Below are positions 34,678-46,797 of a DNA stretch of 64,000 bases, piece by piece; the stretch's first letter is position 1, and every line of letters begins with the position of its first letter. The DNA comes from Trogon surrucura (Eukaryota; Chordata; Aves; Trogoniformes; Trogonidae). A program made the translations under genes and the position numbers. The notes under the pieces are model-generated. The model saw only the letters and a program-made list of their open reading frames with translations. It made no database searches and had not been told where the DNA came from. The stretch spans positions 1,642,276 through 1,706,275 of the forward strand of contig JAJGST010000022.1 of the NCBI GenBank assembly GCA_020746105.1, in the 5' to 3' direction.

Positions 34678-36863
34678 GCAGCTGAGAGCAGTCTCACAAT
34701 CACAGGCCCTGGTTGTTGTGGGGGATTCTAACTTCCCTGATATTTGCTGGAAGGACAACTCAGCCAGCCAGCCACAGTCCAGGAGGTTCCTCCAGTGCAT
34801 TGATGACAATTTTCTGATGCAAATGGTGGAGGAGCCGACTAGGAGAGGTGCACTGCTGGACCTCATCCTCACTAACAAGGAGAATCTGGTTGAAGCAGTA
34901 AAGGTTGAGGGCTACCTTGGCTGCAGTGACCATGAAATGGTGGAGTTCAGGATCTCATGTAGCAGAAACAAAATAGCAAGCAGAATTGCAACCCTGGACT
35001 TTGCCAAGGCAAACTTTGGATTTTTCAAACAATGACTGGAGAAAATCCCATGGGCAAGGTTGTTTGAAGGTAAAGGGGCCCAAGTTAGTTGGTTGGCGTT
35101 CAGGGACTGCTTCTACCGTGCTCAAGATCAGAGCATCCCGACACATGGGAAGTCAAGGAAGGGAGCCAGGAGACCTGCATGGCTAAACAGGGATCTGCTG
35201 GGCAAGCTCAAGTGCTGAGGAGAATTTACAGATCTTGGAAGGCAGGGCTGGCCACTTGGGAAGAATGTTGTCGACTGTTGTCCGAGGGTGTAGGGAGGCA
35301 ACTAGGAAAGCAAAGGCCTCCCTTGAATTGAACCTGGCGAGAGAGGTCAAGGACAACAGGAAGAGCTTTTTCAAATACGTGGCAGATAAAACTAACACCA
35401 GAGGCAATGTAGGCCCACTGATGAATGAGGTGGGTGCCTTGGTGACACATGATACAGAGAAGGCAGAGTTACTGAATGCCTTCTTTGCCTCTGTCTACTC
35501 TGCTGGAGGCTGTCCTGAGGAGCCCCGTTCCCCTGAGGCCCCAGAGGAAGTCAGGGCAGTGGAGGAGTTTGCTTTAGTTGATGAGGACTGGGTTAGGGAC
35601 CAATTAAGCAATCTGGACATCCATAAATCCATGGGTCCAGATGGGATGCATCCACGGATGCTGAGGGAGCTGGCTAATGTCATTGCTAGACCACTCTCCA
35701 TCATCTTTGCCAAGTCTTGGGAGACGGGAGAGGTGCCTGAGGACTGGAGGGAAGCAAATGTCAATCCAGTCTTCAAAAAGGGCAAGAAGGAGGACCCGGG
35801 AAACTATAGACCGGTCAACCTCACCTCCATCCCTGGGAAAGTGATGGAACGACTTATCCTTGGTGCCATCTCAAGGCATATCAAGGATAAGAGGGTCATT
35901 AGAGACAGTCAACATGGCTTCACCAAAGGGAAGTCGTGCTTGACTAACCTCATAGCCTTTTATGAGGATATAACAAGGTGGATGGATGATGGCAGAGCGG
36001 TGGATGTGGTCTACCTTGACTTCAGTAAAGCATTTGACACAGTCTCCCACAGCATCCTTGCTGCTAAACTGAGGAAGTGTGGTCTAGACTCTCGGGTAGT
36101 GAGGTGGACTGCGAACTGGCTAAGGGGAAGAAGCCAAAGAGTCGTGGTCAATGGGGCGGAGTCTGGTTGGAGGCCTGTATCCAGTGGAGTCCCTCAAGGG
36201 TCGGTACTGGGACCAGTATTATTCAATATATTCATTGATGACTTGGATGAGGGACTAGAGAGTACTATCAGCAAGTTTGCTGATGACACCAAGCTGGGAG
36301 GAGTGGCTGACACGCCAGAAGGCTGTGCTGCCATCCAGCGAGACCTGGACAGGCTGGAGGGTTGGGCGGGGAAAAATTTAATGAAATATAACAAGGGTAA
36401 ATGTAGGGTCTTGCATCTGGGTAGGAACAACCCCAGGTTCCAGTATAAGTTGGGGAATGACTTATTAGAGAGTAGTGTAGGGGAAAGGGACCTGGGAGTC
36501 TTGGTGGACAGCAGGATGACCATGAGCCAGCACTGTGTCCTTGTGGCCAGGAAGGCCAACGGCATCCTGGGGTGTATTAGAAGAGGGGTGGTTAGTAGGT
36601 CGAGAGAGGTTCTCCTTCCCCTCTACTCTGCCCTGGTGAGACCCCATCTGGAATACTGTGTCCAGTTCTGGGCCCATCTGTTCAAGAAAGACAGGGAGCT
36701 GCTTGAGAGAGTCCAGCACAGGGCAACTAGGATGATTAAGGGAGTGGAGCATCTCCCTTATGAGAAAAGTCTGAAGGAGCTGGGGCTCTTTAGTTTGGAG
36801 AAGAGGAGGCTGAGGGGTGACCTCATTAATGTTTACAAATATATCAAGGGTGAGTGTCACGAA
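34678..36863 (+). mobile_element. CR1 LINE, left arm of a CR1 palindrome
   Basis: Plus-strand CR1 from mid-endonuclease ([15 protein letters not shown]) through a long open RT frame (35235-36860) with [10 protein letters not shown] and FADDTKLGG, to KYIKGECHE at 36863. There the 3' UTR is missing and the next CR1 begins in opposite orientation. CR1 copies normally lose the 5' end, not the 3' end, so the break is unusual. A stop after FFKQ (35033) and a small deletion near 35215 break the upstream part. Confidence 0.9.
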
Positions 36864-39547
36864 AGATCATCAAGTCCAATCCCCCTGTCAGAGCAGGAAT
36901 GCCTAGACTATGCCACACAGGAACGTGTCCAGGCAGGTCTTGAATGTCTCCAGAGAAGGAGACTCCACAGCCTCTCTGGGCAGCCTGTTCCAGGGCTCCG
37001 TCACCCTCACTGAGAAGAAGTTTCTTCTCGAGTTTAAGCGGAACCTCTTATGTTCCAGTTTCAGCCCATTACCCCTTGTCCTATCAGTGGTTGTCACCGA
37101 GAAGAGCCTGGCTCCATTCTCGTGACACTCACCCTTGATATATTTGTAAACATTAATGAGGTCACCCCTCAGCCTCCTCTTCTCCAAACTAAAGAGCCCC
37201 AGCTCCTTCAGACTTTTCTCATAAGGGAGATGCTCCACTCCCTTAATCATCCTAGTTGCCCTGTGCTGGACTCTCTCCAGCAGCTCCCTGTCTTTCTTGA
37301 ACAGATGGGCCCAGAACTGGACACAGTATTCCAGATGGGGTCTCACCAGGGCAGAGTAGAGGGGAAGGAGAACCTCTCTCGACCTACTAACCACCCCTCT
37401 TCTAATACACCCCAGGATGCAATTGGCCTTCCTGGCCACAAGGGCACAGTGCTGGTTCATGGTCATCCTGCTGTCCACCAAGACTCCCAGGTCCCTTTCC
37501 CCTACACTACTCTCTAAAAAGTCATTCCCCAACTTATACTGGAACCTGGGGTTGTTCCTACCCAGATGCAAGACCCTACATTTACCCTTGTTATATTTCA
37601 TTAAATTTTTCCCCGCCCAACGCTCCAGCCTGTCCAGGTCTCGCTGAATGGCAGCACAGCCTTCTGGTGTGTCAGCCACTCCTCCCAGCTTGGTGTCATC
37701 AGCAAACTTGCTGATAGTACTCTCTAGTCCCTCATCCAAGTCATCGATGAATATATTGAATAATACTGGTCCCAGTACCGACCCTTGAGGGACTCCACTG
37801 GATACAGGTCTCCAACCAGACTCCGCCCCATTGACCACGACTCTTTGGCTTCTTCCCCTTAGCCAGTTCGCAGTCCACCTCACTACCCGAGAGTCTAGAC
37901 CACACTTCCTCAGTTTAGCAGCAAGGATGCTGTGGGAGACTGTGTCAAATGCTTTACTGAAGTCAAGGTAGACCACACCCACCGCTCTGCCATCATCCAT
38001 CCACCTTGTTATATCCTCATAAAAGGCTATGAGGTTAGTCAAGCACGACTTCCCTTTGGTGAAGCCATGTTGACTGTCTCTAATGACCCTCTTATCCTTG
38101 ATATGCCTTGAGATGGCACCAAGGATAAGTCGTTCCATCACTTTCCCAGGGATGGAGGTGAGGTTGACCGGTCTATAGTTTCCCGGGTCCTCTTTCTTGC
38201 CCTTTTTGAAGACTGGAGTGACATTTGCTTCCCTCCAGTCCTCAGGCACCTCTCCCGTCTCCCAAGACTTGGCAAAGATGATGGAGAGTGGTCTAGCAAT
38301 GACATTAGCCAGCTCCCTCAGCACCCGTGGATGCATCCCATCTGGACCCATGGATTTATGGATGTCCAGATTGCTTAATTGGTCCCTAACCCCGTCCTCA
38401 TCAACTAAAGCAAACTCCTCCACTGCCCTGACTTCCTCTGGGGCCTCAGGGGAACGGGGCTCCTCAGGACAGCCTCCGGCAGAGTAGACAGAGGCAAAGA
38501 AGGCATTCAGTAACTCTGCCTTCTCTGTATCATGTGTCACCAAGGCACCCACCTCATTCATCAGTGGGCCTACATTGCCTCTGGTGTTAGTTTTATCTGC
38601 CACGTATTTGAAAAAGCTCTTCCTGTTGTCCTTGACCCCTCTCGCCAGGTTCAATTCTAGGGAGGCCTTTGCTTTCCTAGTTGCCTCCCTACACCCTCGG
38701 ACAGCAGCCTTATATTCTTCCCAAGTGGCCAGCCCTGCCTTCCAAGATCTGTAAATTCTCCTCTTGCCCTTGAGCTTGCCCAGCAGATCCCTGTTTAGCC
38801 ACGCAGGTCTCCTGGCTCCCTTCCTTGACTTCCCATGTGTCGGGATGCTCTGATCTTGAGCACGGTAGAAGCAGTCCCTGAACGCTGACCAACTATCTTG
38901 GGCCCCTTTACCTTCAAACAGCCTTGCCCATGGGATTTTCTCGAGTAATTGCTTGAAAAATCCAAAGTTTGCCTTGGCAAAGTCCAGGGTTGCAATTCTG
39001 CTTGCTATTTTGTGTCTGCTACATGAGATCCTGAACTCCACCATTTCATGGTCACTGCAGCCAAGGCAGCCCTCAACCTTTACTGCTTCAACCAGATCCT
39101 CCTTGTTAGCGAGGATGAGGTCCAGCAGTGCTCCTCTCCTAGTCGGCTCCTCCACCATTTGCATCAGAAAATTATCATCGATGCACTGGAGGAACCTCCT
39201 GGACTGTGGCTGGCTGGCTGAGTTGTCCTTCCAGCAAATATCAGGGAAGTTAAAATCCCCCACAACAACCAGGGCCTGTGATTGTGAGACCGCTCTCAGC
39301 TGCCTGTAGAAGGCCTCATCAACTTCCTCACCCTGATGTGGTGGCCTGTAATAGACACCCACAACAGTATCTCTCCTGCCAGCCTGCCCCTTAATTCTAA
39401 CCCATACACTCTCAACTTGCTCCTCATCCATGCCTGGATGGTATTCAAGACATTGTAGTTGCTCTTTCACGTAAAGAGCGACTCCACCACCTCGCCTGGC
39501 TGGCCTGTCTTTCCTGAAAAGGACATAGCCACCCATGACCACATTCC
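36864..39547 (-). mobile_element. CR1 LINE, right arm, 900-codon open ORF2
   Basis: Minus-strand CR1 with the longest open frame of the window (36903-39605). It encodes most of the endonuclease ([21 protein letters not shown]) and the full RT with [10 protein letters not shown] and FADDTKLGG. The C-terminal domain ends [10 protein letters not shown]. The first residues before HDWNVVMGG come from an AT-rich repeat, so the endonuclease lacks its N-terminal part, including the catalytic ETWWD segment. It cannot be fully active, although RT looks intact. The 3' tail beyond ACCTCGAAAG is missing at 36864. Confidence 0.93.
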
Positions 39548-39660
39548 AGTCATGTATATATTCTATATAGATACTATATATTCTATATATTCTATATAGA
39601 ATCATTGAATGCGTTGGGTTGGAAGGGACCTTTAAAGCTTATCTAGTCCAACTCCCAAAT
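39548..39660. repeat. TATATTCTA repeat and CR1 3' scrap
   Basis: About 50 bases of TATATATTCTATATAGATAC-like repeat join the truncated CR1 to a 60-base minus-strand CR1 3' end (AATCATTGAATGCGTTGGG, about 39599-39655). Confidence 0.75.
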
Positions 39661-39828
39661 GAGGTGAAGAAATAATTACGGGATGAATGGAAGTTACTAT
39701 GCTAAGTAAATCTGTTTCCCTCCCCTGGGAGTCTGTGCTTGATAATGCGGAGTGAACACCCCCAACTCCTGTTTACTGTATCTGATATAAAAGGCCCTTT
39801 GCTCCTTGCAAATGTAGCTGGTAACATC

Positions 39829-41018
39829 TGTCGTGGTTTGACCCTGGACAGCCGCCAGGTACCCACACAGCCGCTCTCTCACTCCCTCTTCACGGCTAGA
39901 CAGGGGGAGAAAATATTTCCAAGGGTTCAGGGTTTGAGATAAGGACAGGGAGATCACCCGCATTTACTGTCCCAGGCAAAACAGACTCGATTTTGGGGAA
40001 ATTAGGTACATTTATTTAAAAGAACTAATCAGAGAGGAATAGTGAGAAGTGAGAAAGAGCAAACAGATCTTAAAAACAGAACACCTTCCCCCCATCCCTC
40101 CCTTCTTCCCGGGCTTAACATCAATCCCGGTTTCTCCACCTCCTCCCCCCGAGGTGCGCAGGGGGACAGGGAATGGGGGCTGCGGTCAGTTCATCCGACG
40201 TTGGTTCCACCGCTTCTTCATTCCGGGGGAGGACTCTTCACTCTTCCCCAGGGCTATTGTGGGGTCCCTCTCACGGGAGACGAGCTTCACGCTCTCTTCT
40301 CCGACGTGAGTCGTCCCACGAAGGGCAATTCATCACAAACTGCCCGACGTGAGACACCTCACGAGGGGCAGCCCACCCCTCGTGAGTCTGAGGCGCAGTC
40401 CTTCGGGGGAAACTGCTCCAGCGTGAGCCACCCACAGCGTCCCAAAAGTCCCACCAGCCAACCTGCTCCAGCGTGGGTATTCCTCTCTTCCACCGGCTAC
40501 AGGTTCTGGCAGCGACTTGCTCTGATGCGGGCTTCCCACGGGCTACAGCCCCCTTCAGGCATCCACCCACATGGCGTGGAGTCCTCGGTGGACATCTACG
40601 CGGTGATCCTCACGGTGGACATCTGCACCTCGCCCATGGGCTGCAGGGGGACAACCCGCTTCACCATGGTCTTCACCACAGACCCGGGGGACTCTCTCTG
40701 CTCCGGTGCCTGGAGCTCATCCTCCCCCCCCTCCTTCTTCACTGACCTTGATGTCTGCACAGATTCTCACTCCTCCATCTCTGTGCCAGCTGTTATGGCG
40801 CAGTTCTTTTTTCCCATTCTTAAATATGTTTTTCACAGAGGCGTTCCTCTGCTATCACCTTACTGATAGGTTCAGCCTTGGCCAACGGCAGGTCCCTCTT
40901 TGGAGCCGGCTGGCATTGGCTCTATCAAACTTGGGGAGCTTCTAGCAGCTTCTTGTAGAAGCAACCCTGCAGCTCCCCCCCCCCTGCCGCCAAAATCCGG
41001 TCAGGCCAAACAAAAACA
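39829..41018 (-). mobile_element. Solo LTR, main family copy 4
   Basis: An 1190-base copy in minus orientation, + strand TGTCGTGG to CAAAAACA. Flanks ACATC (39824-39828) and ACTTC (41019-41023) match at four of five bases. The antisense frame (40042-40866) is open for 274 codons, though part is in a shifted frame relative to copy 1. It lies 160 bases before RNF38 exon C, the nearest LTR to any exon. Confidence 0.93.
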
Positions 41019-41178
41019 ACTTCACACTATTAGACCCTGTTCTGTACTACAATCATTGTTCATTGAGGTTTTGAATTAATTATTATGTGTTTTGTGTTTG
41101 TAAGCTAAGGGTAAGTGGACTGCTTTCTTTTAATAATCAGATTTCAGTCTAGATGTAAAAATGTTTGTTCTCTTTCAG

Positions 41179-41349
41179 ATGCTTCAGGCGTGCTCAGTCC
41201 AACGTCTACCGGTACCATATGCAGCATTCCCACCTCTGATTTCTAATGACCCATTCCTTTTGCATCCTCCTCACTTCTCTCCGCATCACCCGTCTCACCT
41301 GCTACCTCCAGGGCAATTTGTTCCCTTCCAAACACAGCAATCACGTTCA
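41179..41349 (+). CDS. RNF38: RNF38 coding exon C
   Basis: Internal exon of 171 bases (57 codons, phase 0 at both ends) between TCTTTCAG and GTAAGT. The product begins MLQACSVQRLPVPYAAFPP and continues through a histidine- and proline-rich stretch to GQFVPFQTQQSRS. This is the proline-rich middle region of RNF38. RNF44 has a clearly different sequence here, which supports the assignment. The reading frame is intact. Confidence 0.95.
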
Positions 41350-42786
41350 GTAAGTAATGCTTCTTATCCCCTCTCCTAAAATATTTGGGAGTTTATCTTG
41401 TCCTTCTAATAACGTTCTGGCTGAGAAAACAGATAGATCTGATTTAGAGTAAATAATAGGGTTTTGTAGTAGTGCTACCTGAGCAAGGTTTAGTCTGAAG
41501 AAAAAAAAAAAAAAGTATTGTTTTGAAATTTATTTTGATTCTCTTAAGATTTCCCCAGCTGTTGCCCACTCCATTTCCTTGGAGGCCTGTACTCCTGTCA
41601 ACCTGACATAAGTTTGCTTCATGTCCTGCTTGTGCAGGTGGTGTTCTTCCAGAAAGTATAAGAGTATATAAAGACCTAAGTGTAGTGCAGCAGTGGTCTT
41701 AGAGAAAAAACATTGTAGAGAGACCAGAAAGCACAAAGCATTATTTCTATTGCATGCTTCTACCACATAAAATCACAGTATATTGAAGTGACCACTGTAT
41801 CCCCCTCAAAAAATATTGTGAAAAGTATTACTTAAACCTTCTAAGGCCTACTGGAACCTCTTCGCATCTGCTTATGGAAATTATTTACTCTTTTCACTTA
41901 AACAAATCTGGCTGAAAAGTTAATGCCTTCATAGCAGGGCTTATGCAAACATGAGAGAAGATGCTATTTTGAATGTGAGGGAAAAAAATTATATTTTGTA
42001 ATTTCTAATTACTAATCTTCTGCGAGAGCTTATTAATTTCCGCTTAATAATCTGTCAGGCACCTTTGTGCCTGTTTCTTTAGAGCTCTACCAATATTTCA
42101 TTAACACAGAAATACAAAATAATTTCAGTATTACTAACATACAGGTCAGACTGTTTAGAGCAGTAACAAATATTGCTGTATTAAATGTCAGATGCTAGCA
42201 CTATTTTAATAATTTCAGTATAGTCATGGGGGAACAGTTCTTCATAGTTTTCTCTGGCAATCAAGATGACTTCCCTCAGGAAATGTCAGGGTTTCTTTCT
42301 TGACTTAGATTGCTAATTTAGCTTCAAGAATAGGCTCCCTTGTTAACTTTTAGCTCTATTCAATGGTTTGATTTTTTACTGTCAACTCTTCTAACTAGAA
42401 TTACTGCCTTTAAAATGCTGACTATTTAAAGTTTATTCAACAGAATGGGGAAAAATTTTCTTTTTCCTTTGCTTCCACAAGATGACATTCATATCTGTCT
42501 GTTTTGAAGCATGGGGAATTAAGTACAAGGAAAAGAAGAGTTAATATTTTTTTTTCTGAAAAATGAGACCAAAATGAGCTGAGGATTGAACTGATCTTTC
42601 CTAACAGCAAAAGTATAGCTTCAAAATAATGTATCTAGCCTAAGCATGGGAATAGATTATTCATAAGTATAAATCATGGTGTTTATAATGAAGATTTTTG
42701 CTTCACAGGGAAATGCTTTTCATAAGAAACTTCTTAATTCTTCATACATCAGTGTGCCTTCAGTTATTCTTCATGGTAATGAAGTA
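41350..42786 (+). other. RNF38 intron, nothing recognised
   Basis: About 1.4 kb of AT-rich intron after donor GTAAGT, including an A14-like run near 41500. No transposon or frame is recognisable. Confidence 0.55.
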
Positions 42787-43793
42787 GAATCATAGAATGT
42801 GTTGGGTTGGAAGGGACCTTTAAAGGTCATCTAGTCCAAGCCCCTGCAGTGAGCAGGGACATCTTTCACTAGATCAGGTTTTTCAGAGCCCCATCAAGCC
42901 TGACCTTGAATGTCTCCGAGGATGGGGCCTCCACCACCTCTCTGGGCAACCTGTGCCAGGGTTTCACCACTCTCCTAGTAAAGAACTTCTTCCTAATGTC
43001 TAATCTAAATCTTCCCTGCACTAGTTTAAAACTACTGCCCCTCTTCGTATCGCTACACACCCTTGTAAGCAGTCCCTCCCCAGCTTTCCTGTAGGCCCCA
43101 TTCAGGTACTAGAAGGCTGCTATAAGGTCTCCCCAGAGCCTTCTCTTTTCCAAGCTGAACAACCCCAACTCTCTCAGCCTGTCCTCTTAACAGAGGTGCT
43201 CCAGCCCTCTGATCATTTTTGTGGTCCTCCTCTGGACCCGCTCCAACAGATCCATGTCCTTCTTGTGTTGGAGGCTCCAGAGGTGGACACAGTACTCCAG
43301 GTGAGGTCTCACCAAAGCAGAGGGGCAGAATCACTTCTCACTGGTTGTCCACTCATCCAGACTGTAATATCCAAATTTGGTAAACAAGGAAATTGTGGTA
43401 AATGGCATCCACTGCTCTCCCCTCATCCACAAATGTAGTCACTTTACCATACTATACCATCTAGTGGATTTTTCCTTGGTATAGCCATGATGACTGTTTC
43501 TTCTTCCACGTGCTCAGAAATATGTTCCAAGAGGACTCATTCCATGATTTTCCCAGGGACTGAATTAAGGTTGACTGGTCTGTAGTTTCCCAGATTGTCC
43601 TTTTGTCCTTTTTTGTAGATGTTTGCAATATTTGCCTTTCTCCACTTGTCAGGGTTCTCCCCTGACAGAGAACAGCCTTGCAAAAACATCAGCCACCCTT
43701 GGATGTAGTCCATCTGTTCCCATGGACTTGTATGGGTCAAGTTCTCACAAGTAATCAATCCCTGACTCAATCCTCATCCACTGCTAGTAGTTA
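42787..43793 (-). mobile_element. CR1 LINE, 3' end plus older RT piece
   Basis: Minus-strand CR1. The 3' tail, UTR and ORF2 end lie at 42787-43345 (RLDIRKKFFTRRVVKPWHRL). Decayed RT sequence at 43346-43793 has NYRPVNLNSVPGKIM. ORF2 sequence between the two is missing, including the FADD box, so this is one internally deleted copy or two fragments. Confidence 0.83.
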
Positions 43794-46700
43794 GAATCAT
43801 AGAACAGTTTCAGTTGGAAAAGACCTTCAAGATCATCAAGTCCAACCTTTTTCTAGCCCTATCAACACCATTAAGTCATGTCCTTCAAGGCAACATCTAT
43901 TCTTCTCTTAAACACCTCCAGGGATAGTGACTCAGCCCCCTCCCTGAGCAGCCTGTTCCAATGGCTGACAACCCTTTCAGTAAAAAAATTCTTCCTAATA
44001 CCCAACCTGAACCTCCTCTGGTGCAACTTAAGGTCATTTCCCCTCGTCCTATCACTCACCACTAGTGCGAACAGACCAACACCCACCTCTCTACAACCTC
44101 CTTTCAAATAGTTGTGGAGAGCAATAAGGTCTCCCCTCAGTCTTCTCCAGGCTAAAGAGCCCCAGATCTCTCAGTCATTCCTCGTACGACACATGCTCCA
44201 AACCCTTTACCAGCTTGGTAGCCCTCTTCTGTACCCTCTTGCAGCACCTCAATGTCCCTCTTGTAGTGAGGGGCTCAAAAGTGCACACAATACTCGAGGT
44301 GCAGCCTCACCGAAGCCGAGTAGAGGGGAATGATCACCTCCCTGCTCCTGCTGGCAATACCATTCCTGATCCAGGCCAGGATGCCGTTGGCCTTCTTGGC
44401 CTCCTGGGCACACTGCTGGCTCCTGTTCAGCTGGCTGTCCACCAGCATCCCCAGGTCTCTCTCTGCCTGGCAGCTCTCCAGCCACTCCTCCCCAAGCTTG
44501 TAGTGCTGCTGGGGGTTGCTGTGGCCAAAGTGTAGAACCTGCCATTTGGACTTATTGAAACTCATGTGATTGGCCTTGGCCCAGTGATCCAGCCTATCCA
44601 GATCCCTCTAGAGAGCCTCTCTGCTCTCAAGCAGATCAAAGCTTCCACTCAGCTCAGTATTGTCTGCAAGCTTACTGAGGGTGCACTCCATCCCCTCATC
44701 CAGGTCATTGATAAAGATGTTAAACAGGAGTGGTCCCAGCAGTGAGCCCTGGGGGACACCACTCGTGACTGGCCGCCAACTGGATTTAACTCCAATGACC
44801 ACAACTCTCTGGACTCAGCCATCAAACCAGTTTTTCACCCAGTAAAGCATATGCCCATCCAAGTCAAGAGCAGTCAATTTCTCTAGGAGAATGCTGTGGG
44901 CAACAGTGTCAAATGCTTTACTAAAGTCAAGGTAGACAACATCCACAGCCTTTCCTTCATCCAACCAGTGGGTCACCCTGTCATAGAAGGAGATCAGGTT
45001 TGTTAAACAGGACCTGCCCTTCATAAACTCATGCTGTCTGCACTGGATCACCTGGTTGTCCTGCATGTGCTGCCTAATGGAACTCAGGATGATCTGCTCC
45101 ATCAGCTTCCCTGGGACTGAAGTCAAACTGACAGGCCTATAATTTCCTGGATCATCCCTCCATCCCTTCTTATAGATGAGTGTGTTATATTGGTTGACTT
45201 CCAATCAGCTGGGATGTCTCCAGTCAGCCAGGACTGCTGATAAATGATGAACAGTGGCTTGGTAAGCACCCCTGCCAACTCTCTCAGCACTCTAGGATGA
45301 ATACCGTCCAGCCCTATAAATTTGTGCACATCGATGTGGAGCAGCAGGTCACTGACCACCTCCTCCTGGATTGTGGGGAGGACATTTTGCTCCTGGCACC
45401 TGTCTCTTGGCTTGGGGGGCTAGCTTCCCTCAGTACAGGTGTTACTTTCGCTAAAGACAGAGGCAAAGAAGGCTTTAAGCACCTCAGCCTTATCCTTGTC
45501 GTTGATTACCATATTTCCTCCTGGGTCTAGTATGGGATGGAGGCTCTCCCTGTTTTTTCTCTTGTTGTTAATATATTTATAGAAGCTTTTCTTGCTGTCC
45601 TTTACCTCCGAAGTCAGATTGATTTCTAGCTGGGCTTTGGAACTTCTAAATATCTCCCTGCATAACCTAACATTATCCTTGTACTCATTGTGAGTGGCCT
45701 GCCCCTTCTTCCAGAGGCCATAAACTCTCCTTTTTTCCTTGAGTTTCAGCCAAATCTCCCTATTCAGCCAGTCTGGTCTTCTTTGCCACTGGCTTGTTTT
45801 ACGGCACATGGGGATGGCCTGCTCCTGTGCCTTTAAGAGTTCCTTCTTAAGAAGTGTCCAGCCTTCCTGGACTCCTATACCCTTCAAAACTGACTCCCAA
45901 GGGATTCTATCAAGTAACCTCCCAAAAAACTCTGTCTTTCTGAAGTCCCAAGTGGCATCCCTGCTCTTAACATTTCTAAGAACAGAGAACTTAATCATTT
46001 CATTGTCACTATTCTCCAGACACCCTCCAACAGCCACATCCTCCACAAGACCTTCTCTGTTCACAAATAGGAGGTCCAGCAGGGGGCCTTCCCTGGTCGG
46101 TTCGCTTACCAGCTGTGTGAGGAAGTTATCCTCCACACATTCCAGGAACCTCCTGGATTGTGCCCTCTCTGCTGCGCTGTATTTCCAGCAGATACGTGAG
46201 AAGCTGAAGTCTCTCACAAGAACAATGGCAAATGACCATGAGATTTCTCCCAAATGCTTATAGAAAGCTCCATCCACCTCAATGCTCTGATTGGGAGGTC
46301 TATAGCAGACTCCCACAGCAATATCAGCTTTATTGGCCCTTAATCTAATCCAGACACTCTCGATGCCATCATCATTCTACTTGATTTCTGAGCTTTCATA
46401 GCATTCCCTAACATACAGGGCCACTCCACCATCTCTCCTTCCCTGTCTATCACTCTGAAAGAGCTTGTAGCCATCGATTGTGGCACTCCAGTCGTGTGAG
46501 ACATCCCACCATGTTTCTGTGATAGCCACTATGTCATAGTTTTCCTGGTGCATCATAGCTTCAAGCTCCCCGTTTGTTGCTCATACTAAGTGCATTGGTA
46601 TAGATGCACCTCAGGTGAGCTAACGATCTCAACACCTTTTTGTGAGTGTGGGCCCCATTTTGTGCCAGACCCCTCTCAGGTGTTTCCATGATTTCTAAAC

Positions 46701-46797
46701 ATCTATACCTTATCTCAAATGAAATGGCAGAGCGAGAATCCTCGCTAGTCCACCATCCTACAAGCCCTGTTATGCTTCCTTTGGGCTTATTCCTGAT
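43794..46797 (-). mobile_element. CR1 LINE, long, endonuclease and RT inactivated
   Basis: Minus-strand CR1 of about 3 kb with 3' tail at 43796, ORF2 C-terminus, RT and endonuclease. RT blocks [12 protein letters not shown] and [12 protein letters not shown] are clear, but the catalytic box reads LADNTELSG instead of FADD. The endonuclease frame (45420-46316) reads RDFSFSRICWK where GDFN is expected and SDNEM where SDHEM is expected. Both enzymes have therefore lost catalytic residues. ORF2 start remnants reach about 46600. It forms an older subfamily than its right neighbour. Confidence 0.88.

Noticed and set aside
34678-39305. Palindrome as a sequencing fold-back artefact
   Set aside because: The arms differ at several residues and small deletions and have different flanks, so simple read fold-back does not explain it; raw reads should still be checked.
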